Shown: positions 18,301-25,601 of the stretch, piece after piece
How the letters are laid out: every line of letters begins with the position of its first letter
How positions within the stretch are numbered: position 1 is the stretch's first letter
From: Knufia peltigerae
Taxonomy: Eukaryota > Ascomycota > Eurotiomycetes > Chaetothyriales > Trichomeriaceae
Length of the DNA stretch: 64,000 bases
Direction: 5' to 3'
Assembly (NCBI GenBank): GCA_030247855.1
Contig: JAPDRN010000077.1
Location: forward strand, 113,466-177,465
Notes under the pieces: generated by a model
Database searches by the model: none
What the model was told of the DNA's origin: nothing
What the model saw: only the letters and a program-made list of their open reading frames with translations
Made by a program: the position numbers and the translations under genes

Positions 18301-18670
18301 TATCCGCGTGCTGGTGGTCGACAATGATGCGGAGGCGCTGGAGGCACTGCGACAGATGCTGCTTGCCTGGGGCTGTGATGTCATCGCGGCGCGCGATGTC
18401 AATGCGCTGGGTGCTTCAGCACATGAGGCGGCACTGTGGCTGTTCGACTACCACCTTGATGAGGGCGATACCGGCGTCGCACTGTGGAAGCGCCTCGTCG
18501 CCGCGCATGGCGCGCGGCCGACGGTGATCCTCAGCGCCGATACCGGCAATGACACGCGCGAGACGGTACGCAGTGTGGGCCTGTCGCTGCTCAACAAGCC
18601 GTTCAAGCCGCTGGCGCTGCGCTGGGCGATCAACCATCTGCTGGCAACGGCCGCTACGGCAAAGGCCTGA
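15338..18670 (+). CDS. Hybrid histidine kinase with sodium/solute-symporter-like sensor
   Basis: 1110 aa. Residues 1 to about 500 hold some 12-13 membrane segments of the sodium:solute symporter type, as in CbrA-like kinases. A linker leads to a PAS-7 type domain (about 595-715, LLEAALENMSQGISVVDAQ), a coiled coil, then the phosphoacceptor His763 in VGHDLIQPLHA. The ATPase has N-box NFLANAIRYT, DSGPGIAPE and GQGLGLGLTIARR. A receiver ends the chain with Asp1037 in WLFDYHLDEG and the Lys of LNKPFKP. It is likely to sense or carry a small acid at the inner membrane and to act with the LuxR regulator encoded convergently at 18678. Confidence 0.92.
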   Translation: MLTPSIVLFACIAWTVLLFGVALWGERQGHRLSKVWPAIYALSLGVHCTAWTYYGAASQGVQWGFPIPPTLIGMALIFALGLPFLVRLGRLANQHNSATIADLVVARLRADQGLGITITLVALFGIIPYIALQLKAVSQGLAALLGDQFAPVGWQLDVSFWFALTMAAFTTLFGARKASATEHNRGIVVALGLESLLKLTALLAIGLYAALSVHKAGAPLLEKMVHLPPPAVVPDYLTMVALGAMAAFTLPHQFHVGVVELRQSSDLKTARWLFPVYLLLIGLPSVPMALAGAAQLPSSVSPDLYVLALPQDRGHHLLALLAYLGSLSAATGMMILSGLTLSIMLGNHGVGSRLLSGVNGFNSGADLRPRVLAFRRAGILAVFLMSWLYSRAMSGTEALSDFGLMSFTALSQLAPAVLLAVYRPRTPSPAIIAGIVLGSLVWLWLVLLPMVIPAPPPSTSRDGLHWLAMFSLRMQPGHIAISMGASLAVNLATVVLVSRAVRPSVPRQRDAVAAASLRKTAGRFLGQERARQLMDGHAGQMLDDDRVTAIERELTAVVGAGMARLLVEAARDGGAAPLDAVTRAVGEATQVLRFNQRLLEAALENMSQGISVVDAQLQLVAWNSRYAALFKFPPELLQVGQPVSNLTAWALGQLKIGDTAGDSRDKALQRRVVHMRRGTPHLSERTFPDNTIVEIRGNPMPGGGYVATFTDVTAFRRAEDALKRSNETLERRVQDRTARLEQAVHEAERANVAKTRFLTAVGHDLIQPLHAAQLLTDAMSQHIESEFLDSFLRQIRGALDSTDDLLSGLLDISRLEAGGLVADPRPFALSTVLDPLAQEFAVLAAARGLQFRHVPTRAWVHSDPLLLRRVLQNFLANAIRYTRSGGVLLGVRRHGKALSIGVHDSGPGIAPEQQAVVFEEFHRGDRSNGQGLGLGLTIARRIADLLHAPLELQSELDRGSAFSITVPRAAPPEAPRTEPAAGNSSIKGIRVLVVDNDAEALEALRQMLLAWGCDVIAARDVNALGASAHEAALWLFDYHLDEGDTGVALWKRLVAAHGARPTVILSADTGNDTRETVRSVGLSLLNKPFKPLALRWAINHLLATAATAKA

Positions 18671-18677
18671 CCAAGCG

Positions 18678-19352
18678 TCAGGCGTCCTGCGCTTCTTCGA
18701 TCTGCCGCGAGGGATCGGACAGCCCCATCTCGTGCAGCACACGGATGGCCTGCGCACGATTGCGTACGCCCAGCCGTCCCATGATCCGGGTCATGTGCGC
18801 CTTGACCGTGCGCAACTGCACACCCAGCCGGTCGGCAATCTGCTTGTTGAGCAGCCCTTCGGCCACCAGGCTCAGCACCTTGTACTGATGCGCGGACAGG
18901 CTGGACAAGCGCGCGGCAAGATCGGCGTCCTTGTTGAAGGGCGCCACCCGCGCCACCGGCTCGCGCAGCAGCGCCGGAATCCAGCGCTCACCCTCAAGCA
19001 CGGTCTGCAGCGCCGACTGCAGATCGGTCAGCCCTGAACTCTTGGGCAGATAGCCGGCTGCGCCCAGATCGATGGCGCGGCGGATCACGTGCGGCTCTTC
19101 ATTGGCCGAAACGATGATGATCGCCAGCCCCGGTTGCAGTGCACGTATGGTCGCCAGCCCGGCAAGACCGTGATTGCCTGGCATATGCAGGTCCAGCAGC
19201 ATCAGGTCGATCTGCTGGCTCTCGATCGCTTCGAGCACGCTGTGCAGCGAATCGGCCTCACTGATCTGCAGGTCAGCCACCGCCTCTTCGGCCGCGCGAT
19301 GCAGCGCCGCGCGGAACAAGGGGTGGTCATCGGCGATGAGCAGGGTCGGCAT
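18678..19352 (-). CDS. LuxR-family response regulator
   Basis: 224 aa. Receiver domain residues 1-120 with Asp8/Asp9 in IADDHPLF, phosphorylated Asp54 in MLLDLHMPG and Lys in LPKSSG. The C-terminal LuxR HTH spans about 150-212 (LSSLSAHQYKVLSLVAEGL, NKQIADRLG, RTVKAHMTRIMGRLGV). It is convergent with the hybrid kinase (7 bp between stops) and divergent from the oligomer hydrolase, so it probably completes the two-component system and controls the cluster. The sequence GTACCAAGGTAC in its own upstream region is a candidate binding site. Confidence 0.9.
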   Translation of the reverse strand: MPTLLIADDHPLFRAALHRAAEEAVADLQISEADSLHSVLEAIESQQIDLMLLDLHMPGNHGLAGLATIRALQPGLAIIIVSANEEPHVIRRAIDLGAAGYLPKSSGLTDLQSALQTVLEGERWIPALLREPVARVAPFNKDADLAARLSSLSAHQYKVLSLVAEGLLNKQIADRLGVQLRTVKAHMTRIMGRLGVRNRAQAIRVLHEMGLSDPSRQIEEAQDA

Positions 19353-19392
19353 GTCCAGCCGAGGTTAGCAAATCGCCTGCACCTGGGCACGG

Positions 19393-19404
19393 GTACCAAG
19401 GTAC
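19393..19404. promoter_or_regulatory. Candidate response-regulator site upstream of oligomer hydrolase
   Basis: GTACCAAGGTAC has 5-bp inverted arms (GTACC/GGTAC) around AA. It lies between the divergent LuxR regulator and oligomer hydrolase genes, 36 bp before the latter. Its core ACCAAGGT differs by one base from ACCTAGGT at 11610-11617 in the other divergent promoter of the cluster. Confidence 0.4.
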
Positions 19405-19440
19405 GCTGGCGTGTGCCGCCCGGATGGTTAGGGTGGAGCA

Positions 19441-21294
19441 ATGAACATCCATCGCTCCCTTGCTCCGCTGTGCGCCGCGCTGGCCCTGTTGCCGGGCGGC
19501 ATCTCCGTCGCCGAGGCCGCCACGCCACGCCCCACTGCCGCTGCTCCGGTGTTCGAGCAGTGGCGGGAAACCCTGCATCGCGGCAACGATGAACTGCTCA
19601 CCGCGGGACTGGGCATCGATGCCCTGCGCTCGGCCACCGCGCCAGCCTTCAGCAACCTGGCCCAGCCCACGGCAGAGGAGGCCCGGCGTCGTGCGATCTG
19701 GAGCAGCTGGCGCGGCATCGCCGACCTGGCTCCCGGTGGTGGCTTCGGCGATGTCTACGGCAGCCTGCAGGCGGTGCCCGGCCGAGAATTCTCGGCTTAT
19801 GCGCGCATTCCTGGCGCGCGCCAGCCCCACCGCGTACTGGTGCAGGTGCCCGACAGCTTCGACGCCTCGCGACGCTGCCTGGTCGTCGCTGCGTCATCCG
19901 GCTCGCGTGGCATCTATGGCGCGATCGCGGTAGCCGGCAGCTGGGGCCTGGCCCACGGCTGCGCGGTCGCCTATACCGACAAGGGCGCCGGCAGTGACTA
20001 CTACGATCTGGACGCCAGGGCCGGCTTCCAGGCAGACGGCACGCCCGCCTCACAAGGCGCGTTGGCCTTCATTCCTGCGGGTGCGGCAGCCACACAGGGA
20101 ATGGCCTTCAAACATGCCCATTCGGGCGACAACCCGGAAGCAAACTGGGGCCGGCATCTGCTGCAGGCGCTGCAGTTCGGCCTGCAGGCACTCGACCGCG
20201 CCTACCCCGAATCCGCTCCATTCACGGCGGCCAACACGCGCACGCTGGGCGTGGGTGTATCCAATGGCGGTGGCGCCGTGCTGCGCGCGGCGGAGATCGA
20301 AGGCGACTGGTTCGATGCGATGGTGGCCGGCGAACCGAATGTGTCGGTGGCCGGCGCACCAGCGCTGTATGACTTCGTGACCCAGGCCGCGCTGCTGATG
20401 CCCTGTGCACTGCTGGCAGAGGACGATCTGCCGCAGCCGCCGATGCGGGCGCAGGCCGTGCCGATGTGGACCCATCGATGTGCCACGCTGAAATCCGCCG
20501 GGTTGGTGCAAGGTGATGACACCGCGGCACAGGCACGGTCGGCACGGCAGCAGCTGCTCGACGCTGGCTTGAGTGCCGACGCACTTCGTGCCGGCGCGTT
20601 CTCGACCGGGTTCGATCTGTGGCGCGCCATCGCGGTCACTTATTCGTCAGCCTATGGACGCTACGGCGCCGGCGAACATCCCTGCGCGTACAGCTTCTCC
20701 GCCGCTGGGGCAGACGGCAGGCCCGGCGCGGCCACCGCCGAGGCTCGGGCAACCTGGTGGAGTGAGGGCAGCGGCATTCCGCCGGGCAACGGCGTGGTGC
20801 TGGCGGATGGCAATGCAGCCGGGGCGGAAGCTGATCCGATGCGTGGCCTGAACTGCCTGCGTGCACTCGGCAATGGCGATAGCGCCGATGCGCGGCGGGT
20901 ACGCGCCGGCATCGCCGCGGCCACCGCCAAGGCCCCACGGCGCGGCCTGCCGATCGTGGTGATCCATGGCCTGGAGGACGGATTGGTGCCGATCAGCATG
21001 ACCAGTGATCGCTATGTGCCATTTGCGCGCAAGACGGGGGCACAGATCGCCTATTGGCGGGTGAACAACGCACAGCACTTCGACTCGCTGCTGGCCTTCC
21101 CGGATTACCGCAAGCGCTACGTGCCGCTGCTGCCCTACATGTTCGCGGCGATGGACCAGGTGTGGGATCACCTTGAGGATCCAGCGCACACACTGCCGCA
21201 GGATGCGCTCATCCAGCCGACACCGCGCGCGGAAGCGCCGCTGCGGCGCGAGCAGCTGTCCATTCCCGCGGTCCAGGCCATCCCAAGTCGCTGA
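19441..21294 (+). CDS. Secreted 3-hydroxybutyrate oligomer hydrolase
   Basis: 617 aa with a signal peptide (MNIHRSLAPLCAALALLPGG, cleavage near AEA-AT). The long alpha/beta hydrolase of the D-(-)-3-hydroxybutyrate oligomer hydrolase family: nucleophile Ser274 in GVGVSNGGGAVLRAAE, a late VVIHGLEDGLVPI acid region and NNAQHFDSLLAFP carrying the probable catalytic His. The family turns soluble oligomers released from PHB into monomer. It is followed after 26 bp by the acyl-CoA ligase, so both are likely one transcript driven from the promoter shared with the LuxR regulator. Confidence 0.88.
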   Translation: MNIHRSLAPLCAALALLPGGISVAEAATPRPTAAAPVFEQWRETLHRGNDELLTAGLGIDALRSATAPAFSNLAQPTAEEARRRAIWSSWRGIADLAPGGGFGDVYGSLQAVPGREFSAYARIPGARQPHRVLVQVPDSFDASRRCLVVAASSGSRGIYGAIAVAGSWGLAHGCAVAYTDKGAGSDYYDLDARAGFQADGTPASQGALAFIPAGAAATQGMAFKHAHSGDNPEANWGRHLLQALQFGLQALDRAYPESAPFTAANTRTLGVGVSNGGGAVLRAAEIEGDWFDAMVAGEPNVSVAGAPALYDFVTQAALLMPCALLAEDDLPQPPMRAQAVPMWTHRCATLKSAGLVQGDDTAAQARSARQQLLDAGLSADALRAGAFSTGFDLWRAIAVTYSSAYGRYGAGEHPCAYSFSAAGADGRPGAATAEARATWWSEGSGIPPGNGVVLADGNAAGAEADPMRGLNCLRALGNGDSADARRVRAGIAAATAKAPRRGLPIVVIHGLEDGLVPISMTSDRYVPFARKTGAQIAYWRVNNAQHFDSLLAFPDYRKRYVPLLPYMFAAMDQVWDHLEDPAHTLPQDALIQPTPRAEAPLRREQLSIPAVQAIPSR

Positions 21295-21320
21295 CACGCC
21301 GCCCACCAGGAAGCCCCCAC

Positions 21321-23045
21321 ATGTCATTCGCCACCGCCGCAGACGCGCCCGCCGCCGAGCCTCATGCCCACCCCCTGCTGATCAAGCAGCTGCTGCTGAC
21401 GCCCGTGGCAGTGCGTCCACAGCAGGAAATCGTCTACGGCGACACGGTCCGCTTCGACTACCGCACCCTGCAGGCGCGCATCGGCCAGTTGGCCGGGCTG
21501 CTGACCTCGCTGGGGGTAAAGCGCGGCGATATCGTGGCCGTGATGGACTGGGACAGCAACCGCTACCTGGAGAGCTACTTCGCCGTGCCGATGATCGGAG
21601 CGGTGCTGATGATGGTGAACATCCGCCTGGCGCCTGAGCAGATTGCCTATACGCTCAATCACAGCGGTGCGCGGGTGATCCTGGCCAACCGCGAGTTCCT
21701 GCCGGTGCTGGAAGCCATCGACGAACAGCTGCCGGATCTGCGCACACGCGTTCTGCTGGATGATGGGGATGGGCCGCTGCCAGCGGGCTTCGTGACCGAG
21801 TATGAAGCCGGGCTGCGCGAGGCCACGCCCATCATCAGCTTCCCGGACTTCGACGAGAACACCCGCGCCACGACCTTCTATACGACCGGCACCACGGGCC
21901 TGCCCAAAGGCGTGTACTTCAGCCATCGGCAACTGGTGCTGCACTCGCTTGCGGCGATGGCCGCGCTCGGCAGTGCGTCCAGCCAGGGCCGCCTGCACCG
22001 CGACGACGTCTACATGCCGATCACGCCGATGTTCCATGTGCACGCCTGGGGCATGCCGTACGTGGCCACGCTGCTGGGCATCAAGCAGGTCTACCCCGGA
22101 CGGTATCTGCCGGGCACGTTGCTGGCGTTGATCGCCCGCGAGAAGGTGACGTTCTCGCACTGCGTGCCGACCATCCTGCATATGCTGCTGGGCCATCCCA
22201 CTGCCGCCGATACCGACCTGCGCAGCTGGAAGGTGATCATCGGCGGTGCGGCACTGCCGCGGGCATTGGCGCAGCAGGCACTGGCCCGTGGCATCGACAT
22301 CTTCGGCGGCTACGGCATGTCCGAGACCTGCCCCCTGCTCACCGTCGCGCAGATCGATGCCCGCGCCCTGGATGACCCGGATGAGGAGCTGTCACTGCGC
22401 ACCAAGGCCGGCATCCCGGTGCCATTGGTGGACCTGCGCATCGTGGACGAAGACATGAACGACGTTGCCCACGATGGCGTCGCTACCGGGGAAGTGGTGG
22501 TACGCACGCCCTGGCTCACCCAGGGCTATCTGCACAACCCGGATGCTTCGACGGCCTTGTGGGCCGGCGGCTACCTGCATACCGGGGACATCGGCAACAT
22601 CGATGGCGGCGGCTACCTGCGCGTGACCGACCGCATCAAGGATGTGATCAAGACCGGTGGCGAGTGGATCTCCTCGCTCGCCCTGGAGGACATCATCGCC
22701 CTGCATCCGGCGGTCAACGAGGTCGCGGTGATCGGCATCAGCGATGCGAAATGGGGTGAGCGACCGCTACCGTTGGTGGTCAGGCAGGACGGCAGCGATG
22801 TGACCGAGGCGGAGATCATCGAGCTGGTCGCAGCACGCAGCCGCTCCGGTGATATCTCCCGCTACGCGATCCCCGACCGCGTCAGCTTCGTCGACTCGCT
22901 GGAACGCACCAGCGTGGGCAAGATCAACAAGAAGAAGCTGCGTGGGCTGCATGATCCAGAGGCGGTTGCTGATGGCCCGGGCTCACATGAAGTGGACCGT
23001 CCCAGCCATCGAGGTACTTCGGCAGCGCATCTGCAACGTCGATGA
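21321..23045 (+). CDS. Acyl-CoA ligase (AMP-forming), probable 3-hydroxybutyrate activation
   Basis: 574 aa, full ANL-superfamily enzyme. Core motifs: YTTGTTGLPKG (P-loop, about 190), GGYGMSETCP, YLHTGDIG, and DRIKDVIKTGGEWIS with the C-terminal Lys in GKINKKKLRG. It joins an acid to CoA through an acyl-adenylate. The close PHB context and a PhaJ-like hydratase in the cluster suggest (R)-3-hydroxybutyrate as substrate. The last 32 codons after KKLRGL are unlike the family and lie over the convergent GFA gene (overlap 22924-23045), so the natural stop may have been lost. Confidence 0.88.
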   Translation: MSFATAADAPAAEPHAHPLLIKQLLLTPVAVRPQQEIVYGDTVRFDYRTLQARIGQLAGLLTSLGVKRGDIVAVMDWDSNRYLESYFAVPMIGAVLMMVNIRLAPEQIAYTLNHSGARVILANREFLPVLEAIDEQLPDLRTRVLLDDGDGPLPAGFVTEYEAGLREATPIISFPDFDENTRATTFYTTGTTGLPKGVYFSHRQLVLHSLAAMAALGSASSQGRLHRDDVYMPITPMFHVHAWGMPYVATLLGIKQVYPGRYLPGTLLALIAREKVTFSHCVPTILHMLLGHPTAADTDLRSWKVIIGGAALPRALAQQALARGIDIFGGYGMSETCPLLTVAQIDARALDDPDEELSLRTKAGIPVPLVDLRIVDEDMNDVAHDGVATGEVVVRTPWLTQGYLHNPDASTALWAGGYLHTGDIGNIDGGGYLRVTDRIKDVIKTGGEWISSLALEDIIALHPAVNEVAVIGISDAKWGERPLPLVVRQDGSDVTEAEIIELVAARSRSGDISRYAIPDRVSFVDSLERTSVGKINKKKLRGLHDPEAVADGPGSHEVDRPSHRGTSAAHLQRR

Positions 23046-23400
23046 CACGCTCCCTGTAGAACAGGTGCATTGTCGGCGCAAACGCTGCATCCAGCACGCC
23101 ATCAGCAGTTCGAGCGACCAGGGCGTTGGGAACCACGCGCATGCCCAGGCGATTGGTGCCAAACAACACGTCCCCGCAGTTCAGGCAGAACGTCTTGGAA
23201 AGCTGCTTGGCCTGGTGCTGGAAACGCGCATTCTTCGCCCCTGAAACGCTCACCGATTCGGCCACCCATGCGGTGGCCGAGAACATCGCCACGCCGTAGA
23301 AATTCCTGCAGGTGGCGCAGTGGCAGTTGGCCTGCGCAGCGGGAGCGCCGTGCAGTTCCACGGTATTTGCGCCGCACAGGCAGGTAATGCGAAGGGCCAT
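22924..23400 (-). CDS. GFA/CENP-V-family zinc protein
   Basis: 158 aa. The GFA fold is shown by its cysteines: TCLCGANTVELHG, NCHCATCRNFYG and TFCLNCGDVLFG. Members bind zinc and sometimes act on glutathione-formaldehyde adducts, but most are uncharacterised. The core ends near residue 140 (ALPKYLDGWDGP); the tail runs 122 bp into the 3' end of the acyl-CoA ligase on the other strand. It is monocistronic and convergent, so not obviously part of the hydroxybutyrate cluster. Confidence 0.8.
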   Translation of the reverse strand: MALRITCLCGANTVELHGAPAAQANCHCATCRNFYGVAMFSATAWVAESVSVSGAKNARFQHQAKQLSKTFCLNCGDVLFGTNRLGMRVVPNALVARTADGVLDAAFAPTMHLFYRERVIDVADALPKYLDGWDGPLHVSPGHQQPPLDHAAHAASSC

Positions 23401-23901
23401 GTGCGTCTCTTGAAAGGAATGGCTGGCGAGGAGTTTGCTGCCAGCGCTCGTCTTTCACAAGAGGCTGTGGATGGCTCCCATCCGTTGGGCGGAATTGCGG
23501 TGAAACCTGCTGGATGCCGTCAACGCAAGAAGGGTTCAAATCCTCGTCGGCGGCGCGGACGATGCCGGCCGATGGGGTATAGCCGGACAGCGCGATGGAA
23601 CACGCACGTTCTGTCCGGTGCCTCTTGTCATGTCACCGTCGTGGCGCTGACAGAACAGGGGTATCGCGCTCCTCTGTGGGGGGGTTGTCAGCGGTCGCAT
23701 ACTCGCGCGCCTTGACGCGAAACGGCGAGATGCGGCCGGTAAGGTTGATACAGATCGAGAGGGAAAGTGCGATCAAGGCCAGTGTCTTCATGGATACCAG
23801 GCTGCGGTGGCTGCTTTCGGAGGGCCATGTTGTGGCGTTCCCATCCGCTTCCATGAAGACCCACGAGCCTCCGCGCCCGCAACGACGGGCGCGGCATGGA
23901 T
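23401..23901. other. 500-bp stretch between GFA and S15 genes with no firm gene
   Basis: No conserved coding region is evident except a doubtful small minus-strand frame at 23633-23791. An inverted repeat CGCTGACA (23645-23652) / TGTCAGCG (23686-23693) could form a hairpin and lies at the end of that frame. GGTTCAAATCC near 23533 resembles a tRNA T-loop but no tRNA can be folded around it. Confidence 0.4.
23633..23791 (-). CDS. Possible small membrane or exported peptide
   Basis: 52 codons from an ATG at 23791: MKTLALIALSLSICINLTG looks like a signal or transmembrane helix, then a polar tail (FRVKAREYATADNPPTEERD). There is no clear ribosome binding site, and the frame stays open for 38 codons upstream. 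The hydrophobic N-terminus is the only support. No family recognised. Confidence 0.3.
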   Translation of the reverse strand: MKTLALIALSLSICINLTGRISPFRVKAREYATADNPPTEERDTPVLSAPRR

Positions 23902-25476
23902 TCAATGCAACGGCACCTTCAACATCGATGGCGCGGTCGCGGGCGAACTGAAAGTCACCGCCCCGCCCAACTGGCTGATGCCTGCATAGCGCAGGTCCAC
24001 CGTATCGACCACCAGCGTCAGGCGGCTGCCCGCTGGAATGTTCCAGCTGCTCGCTTCCAGCCGCAGGTCCAAGGTGGTCGCCTGACCCGGTGCAACGCCG
24101 CGCAGGGTGTACGGTTTGTGGCTGATCAGCTGGCCATTGCCCAGCACATCTTCCGCGTACAGGTAGGCATACAGCGTGGTATTGGCGCGGCTGGGAGTGA
24201 CGGTCACGCGCACTTCTGGAGCACCGTCCAGACGGCGTGCGTTCCAGTAGACCGGACCCTGCCAGACACCGGCGGCGTTGCGCCCGATGAAAGGCACGTA
24301 CGCACCCGGCGGCAGGTTGATCATCTGCAATGAGCCGGACACCATCGCCACGCCGGAATTGGCGGCGGTAGGCAGGCCGCTGCCGATCCGGTAGTTCCAG
24401 CCATTGCTGCGCCCGCTTTCAGCCAGGCCTCCGGTGGGCAGAAGCAGGCCGCCGGGTGCGGTCAACGCGTAGCTGACCGCACCACTGTTGGTAGCCTGCC
24501 AGTTCGGGTAGGTGTTCCAGCTGCCCTTCTGTGACTTCAGCTGCACCGCCGGTTCGCGGTCGATGCCATTGGCCACGCCCTTGAGGTAATGGTCGAACCA
24601 GTCGCCCACCGAGTCGTAGACCTCGTTGGGAATGCCCAGTGCGCCCAGCGCCTCGTTGAGGGCATGGTCGCCGTGGCGAAGCTGCAGCTGCCTGGGGCCT
24701 TTCAGCTGGTTGAAGAAGTCCACCAGCTGGCCCGGCGGGAACAGGCTGTCGTTGAAGGCGTTGGCCAGGAACACAGCCGGCTGGTTGGCGTTGATCTCGC
24801 TGATACTCGCAGCGGGGCTGCGGATCGCGGCCACCGGCAGCAGCGATTCCACTGCACTCTGGTAGTTGCCGACCACGACGTTGCGGTTGATCGTGGCCAA
24901 CTCGGACCCCGGGCGGCCGGTGACCAGGCCGGCGGCCACCAGCAGCGCGATCCCCTGTGCACTGGGTGTGTCGTTGGAATACAGCGACGCCTGCAGATCG
25001 GCCCATCCGCTGAGGGCGGCCACCGCCTTGATGCGCGGATCGCGTGCCGCCGCCAGCAGGCTGGTGCCGGCGCCGTAGGAAATGCCCGAGACGCCGATCC
25101 GCGCCGGGTCGGCCTGGGTGTTTTCCAGCGCCCAGTCGATCAATGCGCTGACATCCTCGACCGTGGCCGGCCCGGCGATATCGATGGCCCCGCCAGATTC
25201 CCAGAAGCCGCGCGAGCTGTAGCTGATGACCACATAGCCGCGCTTGGCCAGCGACTGTGCCACCCCTACGTACTCCACGCTGGGAACGGCCCAGCTGCTG
25301 GGCATCACCAGCAGCGGGTACTTGCCGCTACCCGCATCCTGGGGCTCGATGACAAAGACCCCGAGGGGTGTGCCGTCCCAACTGGGAAGGGTGCGGTGGG
25401 TGGTCTTGACCGTGGCAGCCCAAGCGGTGGGCGCCAGTCCGGTCAGCAGGATCAACAGCAGCAATACCTTGCGCAT
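23902..25476 (-). CDS. Secreted CocE/NonD (S15-type) hydrolase
   Basis: 524 aa starting MRKVLLLLILLTGLAPTAWA (signal peptide); GGAGAGACGACG precedes the ATG at 25476, which decides against the upstream start. The alpha/beta hydrolase part has nucleophile Ser133 in GVSGISYGAG, Asp in ANAFNDSLFPP and His in RHGDHALNE. The C-terminal 180 residues form the jelly-roll domain of the Xaa-Pro dipeptidyl-peptidase S15 group. These enzymes cut Xaa-Pro peptides or bulky esters. It stands alone, and no neighbour reveals its substrate. Confidence 0.83.
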   Translation of the reverse strand: MRKVLLLLILLTGLAPTAWAATVKTTHRTLPSWDGTPLGVFVIEPQDAGSGKYPLLVMPSSWAVPSVEYVGVAQSLAKRGYVVISYSSRGFWESGGAIDIAGPATVEDVSALIDWALENTQADPARIGVSGISYGAGTSLLAAARDPRIKAVAALSGWADLQASLYSNDTPSAQGIALLVAAGLVTGRPGSELATINRNVVVGNYQSAVESLLPVAAIRSPAASISEINANQPAVFLANAFNDSLFPPGQLVDFFNQLKGPRQLQLRHGDHALNEALGALGIPNEVYDSVGDWFDHYLKGVANGIDREPAVQLKSQKGSWNTYPNWQATNSGAVSYALTAPGGLLLPTGGLAESGRSNGWNYRIGSGLPTAANSGVAMVSGSLQMINLPPGAYVPFIGRNAAGVWQGPVYWNARRLDGAPEVRVTVTPSRANTTLYAYLYAEDVLGNGQLISHKPYTLRGVAPGQATTLDLRLEASSWNIPAGSRLTLVVDTVDLRYAGISQLGGAVTFSSPATAPSMLKVPLH

Positions 25477-25601
25477 CGTCGTCTCTCCCCGTCGTTGGTG
25501 GTGCAACGGGGTGGACCGTACCAGTGCGAATGGTGGCTGACACCTTGCGCCGCAGCATGGGGCGGCGGGCCTGCCACCTTACGCCGCGGGCCTGAATGCG
25601 C

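Noticed and set aside
23500..23570. tRNA-like T-loop sequence GGTTCAAATCC
   Set aside because: No matching T-stem, acceptor stem, anticodon arm or CCA end can be folded around it.
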